Positions 30,237 through 38,742 of a stretch of DNA of 64,000 nt are shown piece by piece. The translations under genes and the position numbers were made by a program. The notes under the pieces were generated by a model. It was given only the letters and a program-made list of their open reading frames with translations, was not told the DNA's origin and did no database searches. Positions within the stretch are counted from its first letter, which is position 1. Each line of letters opens with the position of its first letter. The stretch comes from BOG-1155 sp963717985. Lineage in GTDB: Bacteria > Desulfobacterota > Syntrophorhabdia > Syntrophorhabdales > WCHB1-27. The DNA lies in assembly GCA_963717985.1 (NCBI GenBank), contig CAVQYC010000002.1:434001-498000 (forward strand). Reading direction: 5' to 3'.

Positions 30237-31853
30237 TCATGCTCCTCCGACGTCGTAAGCTATCTCCAGTATCCGGTCGATCCTAAAATTGCGTTCGCCC
30301 TTTCGGAGACAGCAATAAGCCCTGAGCCCTTCGAAGACCTTCCCCCTGTATTCCATCTCCTCTATGGAGATCGGACGTACGGTGCGGCGCGACTTCGTGT
30401 CGTCGGGTCTGAGGTAGAGGATTTCGAGGTTAAGTCCGCGCCTCATGGCATCTTCAATGACCCTGCGCTTCTCGTCAATGCCCATCCTCTCATCGGCCTT
30501 TCTGTATTGGAACCTCGTGAGGAAATCTGCTACCCGCCAATCGGCGCGGATATGGGCCTTCGTAATCTTTTGGATGAGGGTGATGCCGGCCAGCCCGGTG
30601 CAGCGGCTGAGCGCCACATAGACCTGGCCATGGGCAAACGCGCCGCGGCCTATGTCGATGACGACCCTGTCGAATGTCTTGCCCTGGCTCTTGTGGATAG
30701 TGACCGCCCAGGCAAGGCGGATCGGATACTGGGTAAAGGTCCCCGTTTTTCTGGCGGAAATGCGTTTCGTGGTCTTGTCGTACTGATATTCGAAGATCTC
30801 CCACGTGTAGGGCGACACTTCGACAAGCGCGCCGTCGGGAAGTGTGACCGGCACCGGGTCGTCCTCACCCCGTGGCTTCTTGATGCTTGAGACCATGCCT
30901 ATTGTCCCGTTCACCCACCGGCCGGCCTTGTCGTTGTTGACGAGCATCACCTGGGCGCCTGGTTTGAGATTCAGGGTTTCCTCTGCAGGTAGGGAGGACC
31001 GGTCGAATACCCCGGTGATAGTGCATGCATACTGCCGGACGGGCCCGGAAAGGGACTCGAGCCTCTCGGCGTTGCGGGTCGCCGCAAGGGCGTTGGTGCT
31101 CGTGAGGGTGACACAAAAGGCATCGTCAGGAGGGACAAATCCGGGGTGGTGTCGCTCGTTCAATCTCTCGATGTCGGCGTCGGTGCAGGACCTGTTGCGA
31201 ATGGTATTGAGGAGGGCGATAAATTCAGGCTCTGTCTGGCGATAGACCTTCTCCAGCTCGATCAGATCCATGTCATATGTCGGTTCCTTAAAAACCTGCG
31301 CCGAGAAGAAGTAGGGCGTTTCATACCGATGCGTGAAAATCTCCCTCTCGGCTGTGGTAACCACCGGAGGGAGCTGATAGAGGTCGCCGATGAAAATCAT
31401 CTGCACGCCCCCGAACCACCGGTTGCGGTGAGGGCCGTTCAGACGCAGAAATTTCTCGACGCAATCGAGGAGATCGGCGCGCACCATGGAGACCTCATCA
31501 ATGATGATCGTGTCGAACTCCCTGTAGATATCGCCACCCGGTACCTTCCTGATCTTGTCCGGGGTGACGCTCGGCTTGAAATTGAAGAAAGAATGGATGG
31601 TCTGACCTTGCACGTTGAGCGCGGCCACACCTGTGGGCGCGAGTACCGCAACCTCCTTGCGGGTGGTATTTCGAAAGAGGTCGAGGAGCGTCGACTTCCC
31701 CGTGCCTGCCTTCCCGGTGATGAATACATGGCGGTTCGAGTGCTCCATGAGGTCGAGGGCACGCGCGAAGTCGGCATTGATATCGATCGGGGTTTTTCTC
31801 ACTTCAGCCCTTCGTTCCTCGCCTCCGCTTATGCGGGGAGGTCCCTTCGCCAT
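30237..31853 (-). CDS. PIF1-like superfamily 1B helicase with C-terminal WYL-like domain
   Basis: 538 residues. Walker A is GKAGTGKST (about 45-53), with APTGVAALN, Walker B IIIDEVSM, GDLYQLPPV, a later motif AVTIHKSQGKTFDRVV and the final YVALSRC. These are the SF1B/Pif1-RecD2 motifs, for 5'-3' DNA unwinding. After about residue 440 comes ILYLRPDDTKSRRTVRPISI and LRAYCCLRKGERNFRIDRI, resembling the ligand-sensing WYL fold. The fusion suggests helicase activity controlled by a nucleic-acid or nucleotide ligand. It is a single gene, convergent with the 59-residue ORF. Confidence 0.85.
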   Translation of the reverse strand: MAKGPPRISGGEERRAEVRKTPIDINADFARALDLMEHSNRHVFITGKAGTGKSTLLDLFRNTTRKEVAVLAPTGVAALNVQGQTIHSFFNFKPSVTPDKIRKVPGGDIYREFDTIIIDEVSMVRADLLDCVEKFLRLNGPHRNRWFGGVQMIFIGDLYQLPPVVTTAEREIFTHRYETPYFFSAQVFKEPTYDMDLIELEKVYRQTEPEFIALLNTIRNRSCTDADIERLNERHHPGFVPPDDAFCVTLTSTNALAATRNAERLESLSGPVRQYACTITGVFDRSSLPAEETLNLKPGAQVMLVNNDKAGRWVNGTIGMVSSIKKPRGEDDPVPVTLPDGALVEVSPYTWEIFEYQYDKTTKRISARKTGTFTQYPIRLAWAVTIHKSQGKTFDRVVIDIGRGAFAHGQVYVALSRCTGLAGITLIQKITKAHIRADWRVADFLTRFQYRKADERMGIDEKRRVIEDAMRRGLNLEILYLRPDDTKSRRTVRPISIEEMEYRGKVFEGLRAYCCLRKGERNFRIDRILEIAYDVGGA

Positions 31854-31976
31854 AGAGGTTAGGCCTCATGTTGCGGCCCTCACACGGTAACATAAACACT
31901 CCCCGACCGCAAGCTTCAATATGGGTCATGCAGTGCAGGGGGTTTCCGTTTTTGCCGGGTTATGATATAAATAGGG

Positions 31977-33182
31977 ATGGAAAACACGGAGCGGGTAAAG
32001 GCGAGGTGGGTCGATGTCGTCCCCACGAAGCACAACGGCATGGAGATGTTTCTCATCCGGGACCCGGAAGGGCTTGTGGGTGAGTCGCTCATCGTCTCGA
32101 GGGACGTCCTGTTCCTCATCTCCCTGATGAACGGGAAAAGAACGGTGCTCGATATGCAGGAGGCGTACATGAAGGCCGCCGGTGGCGTTCTCCTGCCCGT
32201 TGACCGCATCGTCTCGGTGATCGAAGCGATGGACGCGCAGTTTCTCCTTCAGAACGACAGGTACGAGGGGCAAGTGCGTGCGCTCAAGGACGCGTACATG
32301 GGTTTGCCCTGCCGGACGTCATTTCTGGCGGGCAGGAGTTATCCCGGCGATGAGGCGGGGCTGCGCGCTTTCATGGAGGGGATGCTCGGGCAGGGGCAGG
32401 AGCCGGCCGGATGGGACCACGTCAAGGGGATCATTGCCCCCCATATCGATTACGCGCGGGGTGCGGACGTGTACTGCCGGGCGTATAAGTTTCTTCCCGT
32501 GGAAGAAAATACGCTGTTTGTCATCTTCGGCACCTGCCACAAACCGGTGCCAAAAGTGTGGAACATTGCGCTGAGGGACCTGAAGACACCGTTAGGCACA
32601 GTGAAGGGCGCCTCCGTTGTGGGGAGGCTTGTGAGAGAGGATGTGCTGCTCGGGACCTATGTGGATGAGTGGCCCCACCGGAACGAGCATTCGATCGAGC
32701 TGCAATTGCCCATCATCCAGTCCGTTCTGGGGCATGATAAATTTGAGGTGCTTTCTATCCTTACCGGTTCCCTCCACGAGTATATGGAGGCGGGCAGGTC
32801 TCCGGGTCTTGGAGAGGCGGCCGAGCTGGCCGGAAGGCTGAAGGAAATACTCAAGGCGCACGAAGGGCCGTGCGTTGTTATAGCTGGCGCGGACCTCGCG
32901 CATATCGGCGCACAATTCGGGGATCCCCCACCGCTCGATGCTTCCGTGATGGAAGAATCGAAGGAAAAAGACGGCGCCCTTCTTAAGACAGTGGCGCGGG
33001 TGGACGCAGCAGGCTTCTTTGAAGCTGTGCGCGGCGAAGACGACAGGAGAAGGATCTGCGGGCTCGCGCCCATCTATTTCCTTCTCTCTATACTCGGTCC
33101 CTGCGAGGGAGAAGTCGTAGGCTATGATCAATGGACCGACGGGGCGTCGTCGGTGAGCTTCGCCGGGGTCGTCTTTTCCTGA
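31977..33182 (+). CDS. Memo family protein (AmmeMemoRadiSam system protein B-like)
   Basis: 401 residues. An N-terminal extension of about 110 residues precedes the Memo domain, marked by IIAPHIDYARGADVYCRAY, the GTCH motif, EWPHRNEHSIELQLPII and ICGLAPIYFLL. Memo proteins have a dioxygenase-like fold with His metal ligands; in bacteria they often accompany an AMMECR1 and a radical SAM protein, neither of which is beside it. Function is unresolved in general. Confidence 0.83.
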   Translation: MENTERVKARWVDVVPTKHNGMEMFLIRDPEGLVGESLIVSRDVLFLISLMNGKRTVLDMQEAYMKAAGGVLLPVDRIVSVIEAMDAQFLLQNDRYEGQVRALKDAYMGLPCRTSFLAGRSYPGDEAGLRAFMEGMLGQGQEPAGWDHVKGIIAPHIDYARGADVYCRAYKFLPVEENTLFVIFGTCHKPVPKVWNIALRDLKTPLGTVKGASVVGRLVREDVLLGTYVDEWPHRNEHSIELQLPIIQSVLGHDKFEVLSILTGSLHEYMEAGRSPGLGEAAELAGRLKEILKAHEGPCVVIAGADLAHIGAQFGDPPPLDASVMEESKEKDGALLKTVARVDAAGFFEAVRGEDDRRRICGLAPIYFLLSILGPCEGEVVGYDQWTDGASSVSFAGVVFS

Positions 33183-33209
33183 TTGTTTTTTCTCGCGGCG
33201 GTATAAAAC

Positions 33210-33629
33210 CTACTCCCCCGTGATCTGGATTATCACCTCTCTGTGCCGCGGCCGATTGTCGAACTCGGCCAGCACGACCTGCTGCCAGGTGCCTAGAAGC
33301 AGCCTGCCTTCCTCGAAGGGGATAGTCAGTGAGGGGCCGGTAAAGGAGGCTCTGATATGACTAAAACCGTTAGCGTCACCCCAGGTGTCGTCGTGGTAGT
33401 AGTGTTTGCCTGACGGTGCGATCTGCTGATAGAATTCCTTCATGTCGGCGATGAGGCCGGGCTCGTACTCGAAGGTGGTGATGGCCGCCGTGGACCCGAC
33501 CACAAAAACCAGCACGCTCCCCGTCCGCAGTCCGGACGCCTGCAGCGCTTCGGCCACATCCCGGGTGATGTCGATCATGTCGCCGGCGCCTTTCGTGTCA
33601 AGCCTTACGCGTTTGTTCGTGGTTTTCAC
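33210..33629 (-). CDS. YjbQ family (UPF0047) protein
   Basis: 139 residues with the family landmarks: GSVLVFVVGSTAAITTFEYEPG, HYYHDDTWGDANGFSHIRAS, then GTWQQVVLAEFDNRPRHREVIIQI. The trimeric beta fold carries conserved His and Asp residues; some members show weak thiamine phosphate synthase activity. It ends 26 bases from the convergent Memo-family gene. Confidence 0.88.
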   Translation of the reverse strand: MKTTNKRVRLDTKGAGDMIDITRDVAEALQASGLRTGSVLVFVVGSTAAITTFEYEPGLIADMKEFYQQIAPSGKHYYHDDTWGDANGFSHIRASFTGPSLTIPFEEGRLLLGTWQQVVLAEFDNRPRHREVIIQITGE

Positions 33630-33676
33630 AACTCACCGCACTATATCGCAGGAAGACTCGGGAAAGAAACGAAAAA

Positions 33677-33750
33677 TCGGGACGACTGGACTTGAACCAG
33701 CGGCCCCAGCGTCCCGAACGCTGTGCTCTACCATGCTGAGCTACGTCCCG
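33677..33750 (-). tRNA. tRNA-Pro (anticodon CGG)
   Basis: 74 nt on the minus strand. The acceptor CGGGACG pairs perfectly with CGTCCCG, discriminator A. The D arm is GCTCAGC...GAGC, the anticodon stem CAGCG/CGCTG carries loop TTCGGGA (anticodon CGG, codon CCG), and the T arm is CTGGTTCAAGTCCAG. No CCA is encoded; a short T run follows. No integration at this site. Confidence 0.93.
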
Positions 33751-33928
33751 TGTAAGTAAAATACCAAACTTCGATGAAAAATTCCATTACTTTCGTGGTC
33801 CTGCTCATGCATCATTATCTTGACCCATGATCTTATCCCGTGAAAGATGAAAACCGATCGCTTCCCTAAAAATGCGCACGGTGAGGCCGACTAGTTGAAA
33901 ATGGGCGTGTTTCAAAGTATTATAACGC

Positions 33929-34894
33929 ATGGGGCAGATCGTTTTTACTATCGGATCAAAAGAGAATTTCTTCGAGGACGTCAATCTCCTCGCTTTGAGG
34001 TGGTTGCGGGAGCCCCGGATCGTCACCCTGACAGGGCCGGCAATCAGGCAGGCGGTGACGGAAAAGGCTTCCGCCCTGTTTATCGAAGAAAACCTTGTTC
34101 TTGCGCTGCTCGACCCTTCAAAAGAGGTGATCCGCCAGATCGAGGCAAGCTTGCGGGTGGTTTCGGTGCGGGCAGGGGTTATCATTTATTCCACGTCCGA
34201 CGATCCCGGTCTTCCGCCGTCTCTTGGTGCGGTCAGGGTAGACCTGGAGCAGGAAAGGGAGAAGCGGATCAAAGAGCGCGTCCGGGCGGCGGTAAGGGCG
34301 GACGGCAAGAAGATGTCCGACAAGGCCTTTGCCCTTTTGAAGGAGCGCATACGCGACGAGGCCCTCATGGAAGGGGAATTGGCAAAGCTGATCAGTTACG
34401 TGGGAGACAAGGAGGTCATTGAGGCCAAGGACGTCGCGGCTGTGGTGACGGAGGAGCAGCACGAGGAGGACCTCATCGCCCTTTCCGACGCGATGGCGCG
34501 GAGGAACAAGAAAGAAATACTGGGGATCCTTGAGACCCTTCTGGGTCAGGGCACGAATATTCTTGCCATACACGGCTTCATGACGCGCTATATGGGACTC
34601 CTGCTCCAGGCGAAGGACAGGGAAGGGCTCTTCAACGGGATGCCTGACTTTCGCGCATTCTCGAAGGCCTTCGGGAGATTGAAGGAAGACCTCGATGCCG
34701 GGCCGCTGGAAAAGAGACACTTCCTGGCCTTCCAGAAGCCCTTCTATGCCTATAATCTCTTCAGGGCAAGCCGGAAATATACGAGGGAAGACCTCCTCTC
34801 TTTTCTTGACATGCTCGCGCATTTCGACGCTAAGGTGAAAAAGGGCACCAGGCATGACCGCACCAGCTTCGAGACAGGTCTTTTAGAGGTGTAA
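33929..34894 (+). CDS. holA: DNA polymerase III delta subunit-like protein (clamp loader)
   Basis: 321 residues with the HolA architecture: an N-terminal degenerate AAA+ region (LFIEENLVLALLD, VIIYSTSD), a helical middle with LKERIRDEALMEGELAKLISYVGDKEVIEAKDVAAVV, and a C-terminal collar region (IHGFMTRYMGLLLQAK). Delta opens the beta clamp during loading. It is followed directly by a site-2 protease gene whose GTG lies one base beyond its stop codon. Identification rests on overall pattern. Confidence 0.8.
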   Translation: MGQIVFTIGSKENFFEDVNLLALRWLREPRIVTLTGPAIRQAVTEKASALFIEENLVLALLDPSKEVIRQIEASLRVVSVRAGVIIYSTSDDPGLPPSLGAVRVDLEQEREKRIKERVRAAVRADGKKMSDKAFALLKERIRDEALMEGELAKLISYVGDKEVIEAKDVAAVVTEEQHEEDLIALSDAMARRNKKEILGILETLLGQGTNILAIHGFMTRYMGLLLQAKDREGLFNGMPDFRAFSKAFGRLKEDLDAGPLEKRHFLAFQKPFYAYNLFRASRKYTREDLLSFLDMLAHFDAKVKKGTRHDRTSFETGLLEV

Positions 34895-35719
34895 GTGTTT
34901 AGACGAACGTTCCTGCATATCCTCATGTTTATACTCACGGTCCTCTCTACCATTTGGGTGGGAGGGCTATTATACAGCCTTGCGATCATGACGATACTCG
35001 TGGCTCACGAGACGGGCCACTACCTCACGAGCAGGCGATACGGTGTGCCTTCCACGCTGCCCTATTTCATCCCTTTCCCCTACTTCCCCTTCGGAACGTT
35101 CGGGGCGGTGATCAAGATGAGAGGGGTGATCTACGACAACCGGTCGCTCTTCGACATAGGCGCGAGTGGTCCGTTGTGCGGCTTCGTCGTTGCGTTCGTC
35201 TTTGCATGTATCGGCATAAACCTGTCTCTGGCCGTAAAGATGGGCGGCGCCAGCGCCGGGCTTATACAGCTCGGCGACCCCTTGCTTTTCAAGGCCCTGG
35301 AATGGGTCATCGTCAGACACCTCCCACCCAATTATGAGCTGGTGCTCCATCCTGTCGCATACGCTGCGTGGGTCGGACTGTTCGTGACCGCCCTGAACCT
35401 GATGCCCATCGGCCAGCTCGATGGGGGGCACATAGCCTATGCGGTCCTCGGCACGAGGAGTGTATGGGTGTACCGGGTACTCATCCCTCTCCTATTGGTC
35501 CTTGCGATTTTCTACAGCGCCGGGTGGCTGGTCCTTACGATACTGCTTTCGGTGTTCGGCATACACCATCCTCCGCCCGTCGACAGCGTCACCCCTCTGG
35601 ATAAGAGGCGGAGGGTCCTGGCCGTGGTGATGCTTTTTATTTTCGTTCTCTCTTTTGTGCCGGCCCCTTTTCCAGGCGGCAGCCTGATCGAGATCTTCCA
35701 TAAGCTGTTACGAAAGTAA
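34895..35719 (+). CDS. Site-2 protease family membrane metalloprotease (M50)
   Basis: 274 residues from a GTG at 34895. The zinc motif HETGH lies in transmembrane segment 2 (about 43-47), and the third ligand sits in GQLDGGHIAYAVLG near 176-180. Six or so hydrophobic segments are seen and no PDZ domain, as in the simple S2P group. These proteases cut substrates within the membrane, often anti-sigma factors. It is coupled to holA by position; substrate unknown. Confidence 0.87.
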   Translation: MFRRTFLHILMFILTVLSTIWVGGLLYSLAIMTILVAHETGHYLTSRRYGVPSTLPYFIPFPYFPFGTFGAVIKMRGVIYDNRSLFDIGASGPLCGFVVAFVFACIGINLSLAVKMGGASAGLIQLGDPLLFKALEWVIVRHLPPNYELVLHPVAYAAWVGLFVTALNLMPIGQLDGGHIAYAVLGTRSVWVYRVLIPLLLVLAIFYSAGWLVLTILLSVFGIHHPPPVDSVTPLDKRRRVLAVVMLFIFVLSFVPAPFPGGSLIEIFHKLLRK

Positions 35720-35758
35720 CTTGACGGCAGAGGGTTCCCACAAAAAGAACAGTTACGA

Positions 35759-36544
35759 CTATTGTTGCGCTCTCGACCCCAGCATGGAGGAAAAGCGCCG
35801 GGCGCTCTCGGCTACCACGGCGCCATACTCCTCCACGAGCGACTCAGAAAACGTCCCCATGATGAACATGCACCCCTTGATCCTTTCATGCACGTCAAAA
35901 ACAGGGGAGGCGATCACGTTAATGCCGGGGTTGAGCTCGCCCATATCGAAGGCATAACCCGTCTCCCGGCATCGCGCAAGCTCGGCATCCAACCGGGTGC
36001 GATCGAACTTTGACGCATCGCCGTGGAAAAAGAGCTTTTTCTGTTTCAGTAGCCTTTCTCGCTCATCCCCTTCCATGAAGGAGACAATGGCCTTTCCGTT
36101 GGCCCCGTGGGTCATATGAAAGCGGTAGCCGACGCGGATGGTGACGCTGACGCGCCGTTCTTCTTCGTGCTTCGCCACGACAAAGATGTTTTCATCGCTG
36201 AGGGTACAGTAGAGGGCCGTGCTGCGGGTTCTCCCGGCGAGCGTCTCCAGAAGGGGGGCCACCACCTTGTTGTCATTGAGATCGTCTAGGACTTTCCTCG
36301 ACAGAGAGATGAGGCCGAGCCCCAGAGAATATGTCTTTGTCATCGGGTCTTTCAGCACAAAGCCGAATTTTTCCATCGTATTGAGGATCGAGTACCCTTT
36401 GCTCTTGTAGATGCCGACGCTCTCGCAGATATCGGTGAGGTTCGCACTCGCCGAAGCGTTTCTTGACAAATAGAGGAGTATCCTTGAGGCCTGATCGACC
36501 GCAGGCACCAGACGGGTATATTCAGGTTTGGCAGGTATTGCCAA
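35759..36544 (-). CDS. IclR family transcriptional regulator, downstream of iorA
   Basis: 261 residues. The winged helix (about 10-70) has ASANLTDICESVGIYKSKGYSIL; the effector domain (about 85-255) includes RVGYRFHMTHGANGKAIVSF, DMGELNPGINVIASPVFD and GCMFIMGTFS. It follows iorA by 15 bases on the same strand, so it probably controls iorA and itself, possibly in response to an aryl-pyruvate, aryl-acetate or related acid. Confidence 0.9.
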   Translation of the reverse strand: MAIPAKPEYTRLVPAVDQASRILLYLSRNASASANLTDICESVGIYKSKGYSILNTMEKFGFVLKDPMTKTYSLGLGLISLSRKVLDDLNDNKVVAPLLETLAGRTRSTALYCTLSDENIFVVAKHEEERRVSVTIRVGYRFHMTHGANGKAIVSFMEGDERERLLKQKKLFFHGDASKFDRTRLDAELARCRETGYAFDMGELNPGINVIASPVFDVHERIKGCMFIMGTFSESLVEEYGAVVAESARRFSSMLGSRAQQ

Positions 36545-36559
36545 TCACTCTCTCCTTCG

Positions 36560-38380
36560 CTACTTCGCGCCCGGCACGACGGAGTCGAATTTGCATACCT
36601 GGCCGCAGATAGCACAGCCGACGCACTGGTCTTTGTTAATGAACACGGTCCCCTTCCTCTTGTGGCCATCCTTTGTCAGGCCGTCCCCGGCCCGCCAGCT
36701 TATCGCGGGGCAGTTGATTTCGAGACATGCCTTGCAGCCCCTGCACAGGTCGGTGTCGATGACGTAGAACGGGTTCTTGAACTTCGCCAGCGGGTTTGCC
36801 CTGCGGAGCAACATGCAGGGGCTGTTTTCGGTGATGATGACGGAGGCGGCGTCCCTTTCCACCTCTTCCTTGATCACGGCCATTGTCTCCTTCACGTTGT
36901 AAGGGTCTACCTTCCGCACATGTGTGATCCCGACGGCTCGTGCCAACTGCTCGTAATCGACTTTCCCCGTGGCCTCACCCCGTATGGTGTATCCGGTCCC
37001 CGCGGTCTCCTGCTGCCCCGTCATCGCCGTAATCCCGTTATCGAGGATGATTGTGGTGGAATATCCTTTGTTGTATGCCGCGTCCATGAGCGGGGTGATG
37101 CCGCTGTGGAGAAACGTGGAGTCACCGAGGACGGCGCAGACCTTCCCCAATCCTTCCTTCCCCAAGACTTTTCCGGCGCCGAAGGCCCCGCCTATACCCG
37201 CGCCCATACACGTGGAGGCGTGCATGGCGGAAAGGGGCGGCGCTGCGGCGAGGGCATAGCAGCCTATGTCGCCAAAGACGAAAAGACCGAGTTTTTTCAG
37301 GGCATAGAAAAGGGGCCTGTGGGAGCAGCCGGCACAGAGGTTGGGAGGTCTCTTGGGCAGATCTTCAGGCGCGATGCGCACCTTGGGGGCCTTATAACGC
37401 TTTCCGGTCACCGTCTCGGAGAGGGCCTGTTCGATGACCGCGGGCGACAGCTCGCCTATCGCCGGGATGAGATCTTTGCCGTGACTTACGTTGTAGCCCC
37501 TGGCCCTGATCTCCGTCTCAAGGAAAGGGTCGAGCTCCTCGACGACGATCACCTTTTTTACCCTCGTGAAAAACGCATCAATCATCTTCCACGGCAGGGG
37601 CCAGACCATGCCGAGCTTCAGAAATGAACCGTGGGGAAACAGTTCTCGCGTATAAAGAGAGGAAATGCCCGAAGAGATGAAACCGATCTCGGGGTCGTTG
37701 ATCTCCATCAGGTTGTAAGGGAACAAGGTATCAGCGTATTCGGACATGCGTCCTGTGCGCTCTTCAACGAAGACCCGCCTGACCCTGGCATACATGGGGA
37801 CCATCACGTGTTTGGGCGTCTCTTTCTGAGAGAGGCCTTTCTGTCTGGATGGCTCCTCTCTGTCGCCCAGATCCACGAGGGAATCGCAGTGGCACACCCT
37901 GGTCTCGCCCCTCAAGAGCACGGGGGTGTCGAAGGTCTCGCTAATCTCGAAGGCAATCCGCGTAAAATCCTTGCACTCCTGGGAACTGCCGGGCTCGAGC
38001 ATGGGGATCTTGCCGAAACGGGTCCAGTGCCTGCTGTCCTGCTCGTTCTGCGAGCTGTGCTGACCGGGGTCGTCGGCCACGACAATCACAAGGCCGCCCT
38101 TCACCCCGGTATAGGAGATGGTCATCAAAGGGTCGGAAGCCACATTCAGACCCACATGCTTCATACAGGCAATGGCCCTTCCTCCAGCCAATGATGCGCC
38201 GTGGGCCACCTCTATCGCCACCTTCTCGTTGGGCGACCACTCTGTGTTCACTTCCGGGTACTGAGAGAGCTCCGTCATGATCTCGCTGCTGGGTGTACCC
38301 GGATAGGCGCAGCCCACAACCACCCCGGCCTCCCAGGCACCCCTGGCTATGGCCTCATTGCCTTGTAATATTCTTTTCAC
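36560..38380 (-). CDS. iorA: Indolepyruvate ferredoxin oxidoreductase alpha subunit
   Basis: 606 residues with the IorA domain order: pyrimidine-binding domain (YPGTPSSEIM near 30), TPP-binding domain (GDIGCYAL, CMGAGIGGAFG, GDSTFLHSGI, LDNGITAMTGQQ), and two C-terminal [4Fe-4S] motifs, CRGCKACLEINCP and CVGCAICGQVC. With IorB it oxidises aryl-pyruvates to aryl-acetyl-CoA while reducing ferredoxin. No iorB lies next to it: the neighbours are an IclR gene and a sigma-54 regulator. The beta subunit must be elsewhere. Confidence 0.93.
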   Translation of the reverse strand: MKRILQGNEAIARGAWEAGVVVGCAYPGTPSSEIMTELSQYPEVNTEWSPNEKVAIEVAHGASLAGGRAIACMKHVGLNVASDPLMTISYTGVKGGLVIVVADDPGQHSSQNEQDSRHWTRFGKIPMLEPGSSQECKDFTRIAFEISETFDTPVLLRGETRVCHCDSLVDLGDREEPSRQKGLSQKETPKHVMVPMYARVRRVFVEERTGRMSEYADTLFPYNLMEINDPEIGFISSGISSLYTRELFPHGSFLKLGMVWPLPWKMIDAFFTRVKKVIVVEELDPFLETEIRARGYNVSHGKDLIPAIGELSPAVIEQALSETVTGKRYKAPKVRIAPEDLPKRPPNLCAGCSHRPLFYALKKLGLFVFGDIGCYALAAAPPLSAMHASTCMGAGIGGAFGAGKVLGKEGLGKVCAVLGDSTFLHSGITPLMDAAYNKGYSTTIILDNGITAMTGQQETAGTGYTIRGEATGKVDYEQLARAVGITHVRKVDPYNVKETMAVIKEEVERDAASVIITENSPCMLLRRANPLAKFKNPFYVIDTDLCRGCKACLEINCPAISWRAGDGLTKDGHKRKGTVFINKDQCVGCAICGQVCKFDSVVPGAK

Positions 38381-38742
38381 CTTATCCTCCTCGCTCGTTC
38401 AATTATCGGGGCCTTATCAGCGCCCTCTTCAGATCGGTACGGCTGCGGCCCGAAAAGCGGGTGCCGCCGCTGGTAATTGTTTTGCCCACAGAATACAGTT
38501 CTCTATGCAAAGATACTAGCGAAGGCTGAGAGGTTTGTCAACAAAAATCGGGAAGCTGCCAGGGCAAACGCATGTGGAAATCCCAATTTGAGTGAACCCG
38601 CCCTCGTCCCCTCTTGGGAGGGCGGGTTCGTATTCCTGGCCGATAATCTATCCGTAACGACAGAAAAAACTGTAATATTTGTAAGAAATAATGTAAAGTA
38701 GCACATGTGGCAGTCACAGCATAGACAGGTTGGGAGAGAGAC
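38381..38742. other. Divergent promoter gap between iorA and the sigma-54 activator gene
   Basis: No gene is supported in 362 bases. It contains the iorA leader (TCCTCC at 38384 is its ribosome site on the minus strand), the hairpin at 38594-38629 and a weak sigma-54-like CGGCAC-N5-TTTC on the minus strand near 38460. Confidence 0.45.
38594..38629. terminator. Strong hairpin between iorA and the sigma-54 activator
   Basis: GAACCCGCCCTC (38594-38605) pairs perfectly with GAGGGCGGGTTC (38618-38629). There is no T run, so it could be an insulator or a protein site rather than a terminator. Confidence 0.5.

Noticed and set aside
38440..38480. Sigma-54 promoter (CGGCAC-N5-TTTC) for iorA
   Set aside because: The essential GC at -12 is replaced by TC; too weak to call.
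38705..38742. Sigma-54 promoter TGGCAG...GCAT before the activator gene
   Set aside because: Spacing between GG and GC is 8 bases instead of 10.
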